Source: Hofstenia miamia (taxonomy: Eukaryota; Xenacoelomorpha; Acoela). From it: a stretch of DNA of 64,000 bases. Below are positions 23,720-37,300 of the stretch, one piece after another. The stretch is from positions 29,545 through 93,544 of the forward strand of contig SCFE01000097.1 in NCBI GenBank assembly GCA_004352715.1, read 5' to 3'. Below the pieces are notes generated by a model. The model was given only the letters and a program-made list of their open reading frames with translations, did no database searches and was not told where the DNA came from. Position 1 is the stretch's first letter; each line of letters begins with the position of its first letter. The position numbers and the translations under genes were made by a program.

Positions 23720-24870
23720 AGGTTGTGGAACCAAAATTTTATTATTCACTTTCCTATATACAATAGTACTATTTGATTTGGTTGCAGTCCCATTAAAAAC
23801 ACGTTCATGAAATTTTTGGATCTAATAGTCCCAAGTGATCCTACGATCAGCTTCTATTTTGTCTAAAAGGGGCAAAATTATTTGTAATATTCTGAGATAT
23901 AAATGTGTGCTCCCATTAATGGTCATAGTAACAAGTTGATCTCAGTCCTACTGAAATATTTAGTTCCAGTAAATCCTATGGGCCTGAATGGTCTCGCAAA
24001 AGCCTAGTGTAAGTATAGTCAAAAACACATATCAGGCAACAATTGTATATGATTATCCCTAATGCAGTAATTTGTTCATTTGCTGCTCGTCTGTGAACAC
24101 TGAACAACGCGCACACTCACAAATCTACCAAATCAGAACATGTGAGTGATGTGCGTTTAAAGACGAAATTGGATTCAGAATTGCCTGCACAGAAAATTGG
24201 TCAAAATTAATATCATTATGAGATGTTTGCTCACTTTTCAGGATTGTGTTTAATATTTTAACTAAATTTTCATCAATTATTCGAAAAAATGGGTGCGAAT
24301 TGGATGTGGATCTATCAAAATGGGTGCGAGTTTGGGTGTAAATTAGAACATAATTGCGAGTGCTGGCACAGTGTGGCTTAGGTTGAGAATGACATTTGTA
24401 CTCAATTCCTGCCATTGAGAAAAACTTTGTTTCTGCAAAAGAATGCATTTCTATGGTAGAAATACTTGGAAGGACTTATCATTTCAGCGCATATAATATG
24501 CTAATTTTGGTAATTTTTTGCGGACCATGAGCGGACGCAAGCCTAGAAAAACCTGAATCCTTGAGAATGCCATTTTCCCCTTTACAAACATTTGAGGGCT
24601 GGATTTTTCAATAACTATCAAAATATCTTCATAAGTGTGTTTCGAATGCTTTTGTTCATGCCTCAAATAAGCTCTCTTAAATCTCCATTTTGTCCCATTA
24701 TTACAAATATAAATTGTGATTTAAAAAATAAACTGAAGAGAATGCTGACGCCTACAAATGAGCGAACAGGCGTACGGAAAGCATCGACAGAATTAAAAAA
24801 TGTGTTTAAAAATAATTGCATTCTCATTGTCTTAAAAATAAGCAAGTAAACCGAGTACTAGTCCAGCAAT
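23720..24870. other. Non-coding, no recognised feature
   Basis: Only short unrelated frames occur here. Nothing was recognised apart from a few short GGTGCGA-type repeats near 24290-24330. Confidence 0.35.
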
Positions 24871-24875
24871 AAGTA

Positions 24876-25205
24876 CCGTTGGCACGGTACCAGATTTAAA
24901 ATTGTAGTATCGTTAACGGTGCATTATGGGACCGGTACTACCTTAAAAATCTTTAACCGTACCGGGACTTCAGTATAGATTTTTAGTTTTTAAGAAATTG
25001 ATGGATTATTTTGTTTTTTTATTTTTCGCGTTTGGGGTATCGGATTTTTATTTTCGAGAAATTGATAGAATGTTTTTTCTTTTCTTGTTTTTCTATTTTT
25101 AACGTTTTGAGGTACTGGTTCTGCGGGACCAAACTGTACCGGTAATAGGATTTTGAACGATACGGTACCGGACGAGATTGGGACAAGATTTTTGTGGTCC
25201 CGCAG
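24876..25205. repeat. GGTACC-rich imperfect inverted repeat
   Basis: About five CGGTACC/ACCGGTAC-type motifs occur in 330 bp of otherwise AT-rich DNA. The left arm (CACGGTACCAGATTTAAAAT) and the inverse of the right arm (CCGGTACCGTATCG, then TTCAAAAT) match imperfectly. It could be a degenerate MITE. No target duplication was identified. Confidence 0.45.
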
Positions 25206-25323
25206 AGAAACTCTATCACCTACATGTAGCTGAACCTTTTAATTGTGAGTTGAATCAAGTTGAGGGTGTCGATATTCCAATTATTGAAAAGCCTGGACTT
25301 ACTGCACTAGCCTAATTAATGTA

Positions 25324-25329
<6 letters not shown>

Positions 25330-25360
<31 letters not shown>
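25330..25360. repeat. (AT)n microsatellite
   Basis: An uninterrupted TA run in non-coding sequence. Confidence 0.9.
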
Positions 25361-25361
<1 letters not shown>

Positions 25362-25364
<3 letters not shown>

Positions 25365-26627
25365 ACTACAATTTGATAATAAATTATTTTTGGAATGTCT
25401 ATTTTCTCCTGAACCAAAATTGCACACAGTAATAACCCAGCTACCAAATATAAAATGCAGACTTAATCATATGAAGACTGTCTTGTAGCAAGAATATAAT
25501 ATTATAATTATAAAGGTTGACGTCACAACATCACAATGCTTCAATGAATATCCATCTAAATTAAAGTGCTTTAATTTGAAACTGAAGAGCAGTTGATAAA
25601 AATTAACTTAAACAATGCAAATTTTGGAAAAAATATATTGGAAAGGCATAGTTAAACGAAATTCTGAAGCGTGTCCATATTTATTTTCATTAAATATCTT
25701 AATATTATATAAACAGCCATTTAGGTAATTCGAAGCCTTTAGTTAATTTAATAAGAAGCTGGCAACTGTAAGCGAATTCTGAATGAATCCAACGGCATCA
25801 GAGAAGAAATATTTCTTCAGAGTTTACACTGGAAATTTTTATCCTTTTCTTCGGCGTTAGACGACACCTGCTATCGACGGTAAGTACATTTCAACTCTGC
25901 AGTGACGAATGCTCGTGTAAATGTTAATTGATATAGAAAACTCAATTCAAATTAGGCAATATTTTTATTTCATGTTCTTCATATTGAAGGAATTTACTTA
26001 ATAGCTGAAATACCAAGTTTTAAAATTCGAATAAAAAAGCATTGGTGTTGTATATTACCACTCCACGAAATACGTTTGTATTATACGTGTCACATGTTTA
26101 ATATGTGTGTATGTATGTATACTTAGGATATTTAGGATTAAACTTTGATGTTAATAAGGAATAAAAATTAATGTGACAAGTGGCACATTCTGGTTTTTGG
26201 TAACAAAATTTCAACAATTTAAGTGTAAAAAATTGATAATTAAACTCTAGCTTCATGTACAAGACACTCAATAAATCCTGACAATGTTGAAAGCGAAATC
26301 TAAGTTGAGAGTGAGTCATTTTTGTTAATGCGTGATGAAAGAAACAGTTCTACGGAGTGTGGAAAATATAGTAGACGGATATGTGCTAATTTTGTAGTAA
26401 TGAATAATGTATTTTTGTTTATCTCAAACAGCATTAACGCCAATCACATATATTTCTACTGCTTAAGAATTCCTATTAATCTTTTATAATCCAATGCAAA
26501 AGTAAGCAAATTGTTTAATTTAATAGTGTATAATTAAAGTTTCGACACGCTATATGGACTAAGCTATAGTAGTTTAATTAAATTATTTCCAAAATTTCTA
26601 TGCCTCAATGTTTCAACAAAAACTACC
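25362..26627. other. Non-coding, no recognised feature
   Basis: AT-rich sequence between an (AT)n run and a piggyBac-like MITE. A short frame at 26098-26319 (-) has no recognisable content. Confidence 0.4.
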
Positions 26628-26631
26628 TTAA

Positions 26632-26875
26632 CCCTTTCGAGTCGAACGGGAACTATAGTTCCCGCTAATGTTTACATGAGCCTAACAAGAACCATTAATC
26701 CCTATATCCCAAGTGAAAGGTCTAATGGGATACATAGGTCCCACCATTATTTTTGAAAGAAGCTTTTTATAAAATCATAAAAAAGTCATCTGAGGTTTTA
26801 AATATAGCCTACTAAATATGCATCATACAGTTTTTATAATTAAAATTAAATTACCTAGGTGAAGACTTGAAAGGG
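26632..26875. mobile_element. piggyBac-like MITE with TTAA target sites
   Basis: TTAA stands at 26628-26631 and 26876-26879. Inside, the left end CCCTTTCGAGTC and the inverse of the right end CCCTTTCAAGTC form inverted repeats. TTAA target sites plus CCCTTT-type ends are characteristic of piggyBac elements. Internal palindrome-like segments (GGGAACTATAGTTCCCG, GGGATACATAGGTCCCA) mirror those of the copy at 16848. The element is 244 bp and non-coding. Confidence 0.8.
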
Positions 26876-27536
26876 TTAAGGAAGTTAGTTAAGCGGTTGT
26901 AAAGCCTTAGAAGTTCCAGTATTTACATAACTGCTTCAGAAATTAAATGTTCTTGTTAAAGCATGATAAAAATGATAGTAATCATCTTTTATGGCCATTC
27001 TAGAGGAAAACATGAGAGTGAATCTAAAACCAGTCCTATTCATCCAATCATTTTAGCAATACAGAGTTTCTAAAATGTTTATTAGGGGTAATAGGGTGAC
27101 AATTATAATATTACCTGTATTCTATAATTATTACATGGCGTATTTCAGATTAGAATTTACATTAAATATTTACTAGTAATGGCAAATCCACATGCGTAAT
27201 TGGAATGTAACCTGATTTATCAAATACAAATCAAAAGTTTATATGCAACTTTCATCAAGAGTAGACATTTGTACTGATGTTCACACTCACCCCATCTGAA
27301 TGCACACCGTCATCTAATCCGCACCAGTCGGAATTTGGTAAAATTTATGCAAGACCCACATCTGACACATTGCTGTTTTTGTTCAAGGTTCTGCGACACC
27401 ATTGGGTGAAATGAAAGTTAATTGTCTATGGATGCCTTGTTATTAAGATTTCCGTTCCCAGTCCCATGGAAGTGGGACCTGAACGTAAATTTTTTCATTA
27501 TTTTAAATTTCCTGAGTGTTTTTCATTTCCACTCAT

Positions 27537-27773
27537 CAGGGGCGTGAGCAGGATTTCCTGACGGGATACATCTTAGTCATGAGCAAGAAAGAGGCGAAGC
27601 CTCACGAAAAAATTTGAAAATATTGAGAAAAGAAATCCTAAAAAATGCATTTCACGACCTTAGATTTTATATTTTTCATTTTTTTACAGAAAAATTTTTT
27701 ATTTGGCCAGTCTAAGTCACTTTTGAAAACCTGACGGGGGTATTTTAGCATGTCCCCCTTGCGTATGCCACTG
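27537..27773. mobile_element. hAT-type MITE (CAGGGGCGT ends, 8-bp TSD)
   Basis: The 237-bp element begins CAGGGGCGTGAGCAGG; its right end inverted reads CAGTGGCATACGC. It is flanked by a perfect 8-bp duplication CCACTCAT (27529-27536 and 27774-27781). Its interior is clearly related to the element at 58024-58273, sharing GGCGAAGCCT, AAAATGCA..TTCACGA and CCTGACGGGG. The 8-bp duplication and CAG-type ends indicate hAT. Confidence 0.9.
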
Positions 27774-27781
27774 CCACTCAT

Positions 27782-29033
27782 TGTCCTCAAACTGCAAAAT
27801 GAATAAAACTATTCATATGTTTGGATTATCACAAATCAATAAGAGAAGCCTATATCGAGGTTTCATTTCATGAGCAATAGTGGCATAATTTGAGTAAATA
27901 GAGGCTTTATGGTCATTATGATGTTCTATAGAGACATTTGTCATAAATTTCCTCTAGAATTCTGACAATAGAGCAGTCTAATCTAAGACAGCACTCCAAC
28001 ACCAATGTATAAATAAATGTCAATTGATTAAATAAATTTCATTGTTACGCTTTGAATATTTTGATTTAAGCTGCAGTTCTAATTTTAATTAGAGCGTTCC
28101 AAGCAACATTTGATATTAGGCCCCAAAGGATGTCTAAGAACTCCGGTTCTGTACTCAGTCATAGTTGCCCATTTTGCGAAATCATTATTATTGATTTTCA
28201 ATAGTAGTAAACAATTTTATAGGTACCATAAGAAGTGTTTCGCAAAAATAAAACCAGTGTATTTGTATTTGTGGTTTTAAATTGCTAGTCTTATTATTTA
28301 TTTCTCAATGGATAGCGGGGCAAAGTGTTTCTCAATTTTTCATCCAGTTAATTCCACCGAGCGGGCTTGCATCGATATTGGAAGATAAACGGTGGGCCAG
28401 ACAGTGTTAAAAGTGCAACCATAAACACTATATTATACTACAGTGCAGTTGATTCTTATTTACTTGTGTGCTACACTATCGAATATCTGACGTAAGAAAA
28501 TAGATAAAGCTGGTTTTCTAAAAATAAAACATAAATTTAGGGACGAGACACTCTTTTCAAATAAAACATTTATGTTTATACCCTAAATATACTGTGTATT
28601 CGACTTCTTGAGAATGTTTTTACTGGGCCATTTGAATATGCTTCATGTAATTATAGGGTTTTGTAAGTGCATGTCAAAGTGAACATAAATTTTAATGTTA
28701 ATCTTTGTATATGTTTTAAGAACTGTTCAATTGTTTGAATTTCATTTTCAAAACAAAAACCATAATCAGTCATGAATTCTATATATTAGAGAAACTTGGA
28801 AAATTAAGTCTTCTGCGAGTTTGGGAATGTAACTCCCAAAGATTCAAAATTGAATGAAACATAATGTTTTTTAAAATTGTTTCATCCTATCAGATGGGAT
28901 GAGAAATCCCATTCCCATATGACGTCCATTGACTGGAAGAGAAGCCAGCTCACTCATTTTTCCACAGAATTGTAACGCCAATTACTCATCTTAAAGATAT
29001 GCAAATTCAAAAACGTTATAGAATATAAGATTT
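27782..29033. other. Non-coding, no recognised feature
   Basis: AT-rich sequence between two hAT-type MITEs. Nothing else recognised. Confidence 0.4.
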
Positions 29034-29041
29034 CTTCCTTT

Positions 29042-29320
29042 CAAAGATGGACGCGAGTGCGGTGCAGTGCGGGTACTGAATTTTAAATGCCACGCAGGTT
29101 GCAGTGCGGTGCGGACGGACATTTTTATTGTCAAATATATTATATTATATAGATTTCGTAGCATAATTGATATTGTATTTGTTTCATATTACACATGTAA
29201 CACATCATTTAATCAATTATACAATTTCTAACAGACATACTTGTTCGGTGCGGTTGCGGGTCCACTCACTGTGGTGCTGTGCAATACGGTTACAACACAT
29301 TACACCCGCGTCCATCTATG
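29042..29320. mobile_element. hAT-type MITE (CAAAGATGGACGCG ends, 8-bp TSD)
   Basis: The 279-bp element has ends CAAAGATGGACGCGAGTG and, inverted from the right, CATAGATGGACGCGGGTG. An exact 8-bp direct repeat CTTCCTTT flanks it (29034-29041, 29321-29328). GTGCGGTGCGG-type subterminal motifs occur at both sides. A different family from 27537, but also with hAT-like duplication length. Confidence 0.9.
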
Positions 29321-29879
29321 CTTCCTTTTTAATTTACGTTTTCAAACAAGCCCTGGCTTCAAACCTTATTTCCGACGTCCTCTATGTAACTTACTCTGAC
29401 TATGAGCAGTTATTGGTTGGTTCCATTTGCTTAGACTTCGTGATTATACAAACCTGATTTATTAGCAGAATTTGATAGTTTATTCAGTACGTGACATTCA
29501 TTTACATTGGATATATTTCATTTTAGTTAAATCTTATTTAAAATCTTTCCTCTCACGAATTGTAATTTTGTTTTTTGAGTAGCTGCTGCTCACTATCAAA
29601 AAAGGGCCCTAAAATGCAGCTTAACGAAAGGTTTTCAAAGCTTGATTTGGTGATCTGTCTGAAAATTATAAAGCACACATCATAAGAAATTATATAAAAC
29701 TGGTATTTATACCAGGTTTTTATGATTGAAATGAATTTCACAAATAACCGCTTGATCAACTTAATTTCAAAAAGAAAGTCAACGTTGATTTTAAATTGAA
29801 ATTTAATTAGAACTATACCAAAACTGTTCAAGATGAAATCTCTTGAGTTCATTTGAAAGCTTATTTCTATTAAGCGAAG

Positions 29880-29974
29880 AATCACTCACTATTGAAACAA
29901 GTTTTAACAGTTTTTAAAGTATACCTCTACCACCATTATTGAGGATGGCTACAAAAATTATCACCCCAAAAATC

Positions 29975-30015
<41 letters not shown>

Positions 30016-30560
30016 AAATACATAAAAATTCATTGTAAATAATACCAACGTCAGCTATAGAATGCATTTTGTATCAAAGCCAAGTGCCAGTCCAATCTCT
30101 GGAACATGACTTCGTCTTGAATCTGAATACTTCACAACAGGACAATAGGATGCATAGAACTAATTTAACCCATGCTTACAGAGAGAGAGGCGATCCCCAA
30201 ACCGAATTACATGTGGTGAGGTGTAGTGTGGAGAAAAATTTTAGCTTGTGAGAAAAGAATTGTGTAGCCAACCTAAATAATGATTTTATAGGTAAAAAAG
30301 ACTTATTTTAATAGTGAATGCTGCTTTGCTTTTTCAAAATAATTTGAGAAGGAAATGAATTGATTTCATTTTGAGAAGGCTTAGCATAGTCCCAATTAAC
30401 ACTAAATTCAAATTTAGTTTAACAAGCAATTATTGGTTGAAGTTCATTACAATGAAATAATTTCCTACAAATATCAGTTTTTAGAAATTTTTACAATGCA
30501 AAGAGTGTTTTTTAAAAGTTTCATTGTTCTAGGAAGACTTTTAGTAACTGTGGCTTGATT
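29880..30560. repeat. Inverted pair of a dispersed repeat around an (AT)n run
   Basis: The minus-strand segment 29880-29975 and the plus-strand segment 30225-30560 both match parts of the repeat at 33685-33857. The shared landmarks are ATTTTAGCTTGTG, AGGTATAC near ACTTGTTTCAATA, and GCTGCTTTGCTTT. The 3' part of this right arm (30424-30560) also matches 34612-34740. An (AT)n run at about 29979-30010 lies between the arms. Family unknown. Confidence 0.6.
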
Positions 30561-31327
30561 TTATCCAAGCTTTGAAAAAGATGCAGTTGGTTGTGTTGTA
30601 GTCAATTATTTTGAGTAAATCAGCAAAAGTCTTAAAACTTTTAAAAATTATGATATTAGCATCAAATCACAAACTTTAAACACGCCATTTCTTAACATGA
30701 ATATGATGAAGAATGTGGTAAATTTGTAAAATATTAATATAATTTTATGTATATTATTACGTATTAAAATTCGCATAAAATCCTCAATGTCTACAAATGA
30801 TTTGTTTTGAAATATTTGAAGGTTTTGTCAAACAATTTTGTGGGGATTTGTCGGGAAAGTTTTTGTCCTTGCAGTAGACATTTCTAGAGGCATAGAATAG
30901 GTTGTGGATTGAACAATGTCACCTCAACGATTCCAATAATAGTTATTTGACTTATAATAATGGCTGTAGTTGTAAAACAAGCAGGTCTCTGCCTTAAATT
31001 ATATTTAAAAAAATTGGAAACCAATGCTTAACTTTATCTTGCAAAAGCGTGAAACAGTGGTACATTGATGCAAGTTCTCCATTGGCTCAGACAATTTTTT
31101 GAACTAGTTTGGATCTATACCCATTGCTCGCATTTTGTCCTAATCATGACGTAAAGTAATTTTTTGCTCCAAATAACAAAGCAGATGTAACTCTTATAGT
31201 TTAGTAGCATTTGCTGCTTCTAAGGTCTACTTCTTACTGCCGCTTTCACAGTAGAATTTAATTTGAAAAAGTTTGCAACATTTTTAGTATGATATGGCAG
31301 GGGATTTTGAAATGACCTTGTTTAGAT

Positions 31328-34300
31328 ATGCATGAAAAACAAATTCATTCAAGTCTTGCAGAAACTCTTAAGCCAATTCTCCTTCAGTCAACTGCGCATG
31401 GCATTCCTCGTGCCACCCGCGGCCCTCATTGGTTCAGAAGAGTGTTTTGGATTCTGATATTCCTCATTTGTTTTGGAATGTTTATTGTGCAGTCTTTTTA
31501 TCTTACAGAACGCTACTTACAATACAATGTTAATACAAAACTTCGGGTAATTGGAAGGCAAAACGTCACTTGGCCATCTGTCACAGTTTGCAATTTAAAT
31601 AAAATTAATAAGATTCCAGCTGACGATGATCCTCATATAAGTGTAAGTTTTGTCTTTTTATGGTATTTTCTTTACAATATAAAGAATTATTGTATAAAAA
31701 ATCTTTTATATTATACAAGAATATGTTTTGAAAACGAGCAACACGTTTCATTTTATTAAACAAATTTTCCTATTTAGAGGGAAAATGAAAAAACTGATTT
31801 AAATATATGTAAAATAGTTAAAACTACGTTCTAAAAGAAAATGAAATAAATTAACAGTCGAATATTTGAGAAGATATCTCAAAATCTTTCTAAATTAATT
31901 TACAAACTGTGAAGCTTTAACTACTTAATTTTAAAAAACAAACAATATTTTGGTTGATTGACACTTGCATTTAATCATCTTGTCACATGCTTAATGAATT
32001 TCGCTTGTAAATAAAATATGTCAGACATATTTTAAGACGGAAAAGTAACTCATCTTGCTTGCAAATTTTTAACAAGATTAACAGTCCTGGGTTAATTATT
32101 GAGCAAAATAAACAGCTTGCATAGGACATCAAGGCAAGGGCACCCAGACATTTTCATAGATTAATTTTCAATGATAGCTCAGTGTTGAGTGACAACTCAA
32201 ATTGCAATTCCACCCAGGTAGGAAATAAAGTTTTGTTTATTTTTTTTTGAATCATCATGTTAATTGTTCCTAGGTATGAGAACTATTTCCAAAAAATCAA
32301 GTAGTTGATCATATCATGGTGGACCTCCTTTGTGTAATAAATACTGAAATTTTATTTGGTTTAATATGTAAAATACAAACTGATGTATTATACAGGGTGT
32401 CCCAAAAATAGATTTTATTTTATTTGGCTCCCCTTTTTTATGTAGATGATGGATCGAGTTGTCCTTCTAGGTACTAGTAGTCTATGTTTCAGGATTTTTT
32501 TTGCCACCAACCCCATCTTTCAATTACGTTATTAAGGTATTGAAAATTGAGCAGAAATTTAACACTAATTTATTGAAAAAAACAACAGAATTATCAAACA
32601 AAAGATTATCAGAACAAAAGAAAAAGTTCAGGCAACATCGGGGTAGACATCCTCATCGACGAATTGATCGCCCGGCAACTCAATAACGTCATCTTCATTG
32701 GCTCTTGCTCCGGCTAGTTCTTCTGGAGATGTCAGATCCGCCGTCTTCAGTTGCTCAATGTGACTGCCGCCGTTTTCCACGATGAGATGCATTCGGTGCT
32801 TGAACGCCAGGAGGACCTTGTTGATCAGTCCTGGTTTATCGTTGATTTCGCTGATAGCATCACGGATGAACTGTCTCAGATCGTCAACGTTCCGAGGTTC
32901 TCCTGGCGTTTTGGAGATTTAATCTGAATATTAGCTAAATCTGGAAAAAAATTTCTAATATCGATAAGTGTATATGAATACAAAAGCATTGAGTTTTTCT
33001 TACTGTTAGTTATTTCGATGGATAAAATCTTGTGTCGTTAAATATGCAACATTAGCCTTAATGTGCATGCAAAAGATTTTTCTTTTTAATATTTGTTTTG
33101 ATTCATCCCGATTTATAAAATCTGTAAAAGGCATGATCAGACCCTGATTATATAATATAAATTTTCAATTAAATTTATTTATTTATTTTAAATTCAAGTG
33201 CGAATTGAATAAGTAACTTCGAACATGTTGGTAATGATGTTGAAATCTTGATTTTGAATTAAAAAGTACACTTCTATTAGGTGATTTTTTACGCTCAAAT
33301 TTTTAACAAATATTCCATCAATTATTGCGTGAGTTGAATATTAATCAAAACGGAAAAGCCTGTACAGATGTGACTTGCATGCATTTGAATAAAATTGCAG
33401 TTCATAAAGTTTGCAGTTTTGGTCCAAATTTAAGTAATATTTTATTGCAAATTATGTTTTAATGTAGTAAGCGATTTTTTATGCTATGATTTGGTAATAA
33501 TAAAAAAAATAGTTTGATTTAGATTCATATGTGGGCCTCTATCTTGCAACTGAAGTGCGCTATTCCTAAAATTTCAAACAAATAATGCTAACTTGTAGCA
33601 AGCAGGTTTAACGCAAGGCAATGACGAAAAATTATCAGGCTTACCGTGAGAGTTGGCATTCCTACACCACACATGTGGTGTGGTATGGGATGAAATTTTA
33701 GCTTGTGGGTGTTTTGGGGTGAACATTTTTACAGCTAACCTCAATAAGGGTTGTAGAGGTATACATTAAAAATGGTCAAGACTTGTTTCAATAATGAAAG
33801 CTGCTTTGCTTTATCATGAGTAGTTTTAGTATAGTCTCAATAAAAATTAAATTTAAACATCGATTCAAATCATGGAAAATACTATAAATTCGTCAGTTTC
33901 TGTTAAAGACCTTGGAGTTTATATCTCCAAAAATCTGTCATCTAACAGCCATATCTTTAACAAAATTAATGCAGCTAATCATACATTCCTCTATCTTAAG
34001 CGTAATATTCCTTTTAACACCAATCTTCGAACAAAAATACACATATATAACACTATCATAAAATCTAAACTGACCTACGCTTTTCAGTGGTATTGCAATT
34101 CCTCTAATCTTAACATACTTGAAAAGCTGCAAAGACGCTGTACAAAATTTATATTACCACTTGTAAATGATAAGGAAACACTATTAAAACTGAATATATT
34201 GCTTATTTCTTTGTATTTAGAAATTTCAGATCTGTTTTACCTCAACAAACTTTTAAACAATAAAGTAGATTTTAATTATAAAGATTTCATCGACATTTTC

Positions 34301-37300
34301 ATTCCTCGCACTTCAACAAGAAGATCAACCAAAACACTTTTCACTTCAAAATATCTTATTTATTTTTCCACAGAATTGTTAAAGTAGCAAATTATGTGCA
34401 TTTCCATACTGAGATTAATCTATTCGATTGTCCAAAAAGGTTTCGAAAACATTAAAATAATTTTTTGGAATTATTTCTTGAAGTATTACAGCATTACTAA
34501 TCGTTGTTCTTTTCATCTTATATGCAATTGCTCTTTATTTCGTACGTAATTTTTATATATTTGTAACTTTCTTTTAGGAAGTAAAGTCTTTTAATAGAAA
34601 AATAGAAAAAAACATTTATTGGTTGATATTCATTACAATGAGGAAATTTCCTATAAATAACTATTTTCAAAAAATTTATAATGCTAAGAGTGTGTCTGAT
34701 AAATTTTATTCTTCTAGAGTCAATGATTTACAGTAAATCAGTAAAAGATTTATATCTTCTAAAAAATTATGGTATTTTTTAAAACAGCTTTACTGAATAT
34801 GGTTATATATTAAATAGCAACGGGCCCATAATTGTGCCTTGAGGTACAACCCTTACGGGGTTTTTGTATGCAAACGGTCAGTTAAGAAACCTTTTATCAG
34901 ATTACAACTGCTATTGCTTAACACATATTCAGAAAGTTTATTGGAAAAAATTTCAAAATCAATGAATAGTTGTAAACGAATTTCCGGAGATAATGAAAAT
35001 GTCAGATATAACACCTTTGTATAAAACTGGAGATCCCATAATTGCTAAAAATTATAGGTCAATCTCAATAACACACCCTTTTAGTAAATTATTCGAAAAA
35101 TTATTGCACATTCAAATCAACCAATACCTTGCATCTGAGAATATCTTATTATCTAAACAATATGGTTTCCGCGCTAAACATTGTACAAGTGATGCAATTA
35201 TTTCAATTACTGAAAACATCCTCAAAAAATCTCAAAATAAATCCAGTTGCATAGCCCTTCCAGACTAAGGCAAAGCCTTTCACTAATTGAATTTTGAAAT
35301 TTTGGAGATTAAAGTTAAAAACTAAGGATTTCAACAAAATTCAGTTAAGTTACTTATGCGTTTTTTTTAGAAAATAGAAAACAGCCTGTTTTAATAAATA
35401 ATTCGAAAACTGATTATCTTACAACCAATCGAGGAGTGCTTCAAGGCACAATACATAGTGAAATATATCAATTTGCGGAAGATATTGTCTCATAAATGCA
35501 GATAATGAGCATTTAGGACCACAAAAAATTTACAAAGTGATATTGAAAATCTCTCTAGGTATTTCTCATCCAATCAATTAAAAATTAATTTTGAAAAAAT
35601 ACAATTCATTATATCCCCCCAAATCCGTAAAAGAAATAAAAAACAAGATCGAATTACTCGTTAACAGTGTTCCAATAAAACAAAATGATCATGTTACATA
35701 TTTAGGTGTTGATATTGACAAAGATTTAAAATTTGATAAATTTCTCCTAAAAAATACAAAAATTGCTTCTGGCGTTAAATACTTATACTACCTCAGAAAT
35801 TAGGACCAGATTGCATGCATTTTGTTAATTGCAATTACATTATTGTTCAATTATATTTATAAATTTTAATACAAAAAGCCGCTATTTATTATCAAAAACT
35901 ATTAATTGGCCGTTAAAAACAATAAATCTTAAATTTTGCACGCAAGCATGATCATGGTAGTGAATAAAGACGGAAGTGTAATATATTATCCCTGCTATAT
36001 CAAGTACAATTCCATGCAGATTCAATTTTATTTAGGCATAAATATGGCCGAGAATCAATGGCTGATTACTTAAAGGTAAATACACCATTGTATAAATTTA
36101 TTTGCAGCAGTACTTCCTATCCTAAAAGTGTACTTTTGCACCAACAAAACGCCATCGGAGACACAAAAATGCTAAGCACATTTACTGATTTCTTACGCTG
36201 AGCTCACCACATACATAGACACACACAAAGTTAATATTATTATATGTTACATATTTTGTTTATAGCATTTTTGTATCTTTTAGTAAATTTATTGCTTTGA
36301 CTCATATTATTGAAATACAAAATACCTATAAAGAAATGCTTCTTCTAAAATGATTTTGTCTCTCCACCCAAAATCAGTTGAATTTCCACCAAAAATTTAA
36401 TAATATTTATAATCAGATATAATTAATTACCATTTAAATGGGATTGTTCGATGTTTTGTCAATTTTTAAAACATAAAAATCAATAGCAGTAAGTTTACAC
36501 AATTAACAATATTCCCACGGTAATCATGATGATCTGAATAAATCCTTTACCTGATACACTGCTTGCATGGCCTTGTAAAATAAGGACATTACATTAATTA
36601 AATTCAAACGATTTTGAACATCTGAAGTTCATAATATCATATATTTATCTATGCTATAAAGAAAACAACAGTGAAATGCAACTCTCTGATATTGAGTAAG
36701 ACCGTTAATTTTGTGTCTTACATGTAGTTTAATGTTTCACGTGCTATGTTGCTGTTGTATGTCTATATGAACGTTCCACGAAATATATATTTATAGATAG
36801 ATATATAGAATGGGGAAATTCATCTACATCAATAAGTCTAATGTACTTCAAATATATTGTTCTAAGAACTAAAATCCTCGAACAACGACAAATTATCATA
36901 CTAGGTTCAGAGTCCGTATGCCCGGCCCATGCCTGTACGATGGAAGCTCGTGCCCGCTAAGAGCCCTACCCTAGATGATGGCAATGGCCGCTATATTAAT
37001 GGCCTAGTATTACCTCCACACATTATTGATTAGATGACCTTATAGAGGGTCACTGTATGTATTCTACACTTACATTATGCACAATGGTAAATGGACCTAG
37101 ACAATAGTGATCCAACTTCATAATATTGCCATTAACACCATTTTTACAGTATACCTCTTTGTTATATTAATTCACCAATGCATTCCTTTGAATCCCAGCA
37201 TTTATATCTAGGAATAACTTTGAGAATGAGAAATTCTAACAGATTCGGTAAATTTTCTCGGAAAATTGGACTTGTTGATTGAATGTTTATATTGTATGCA

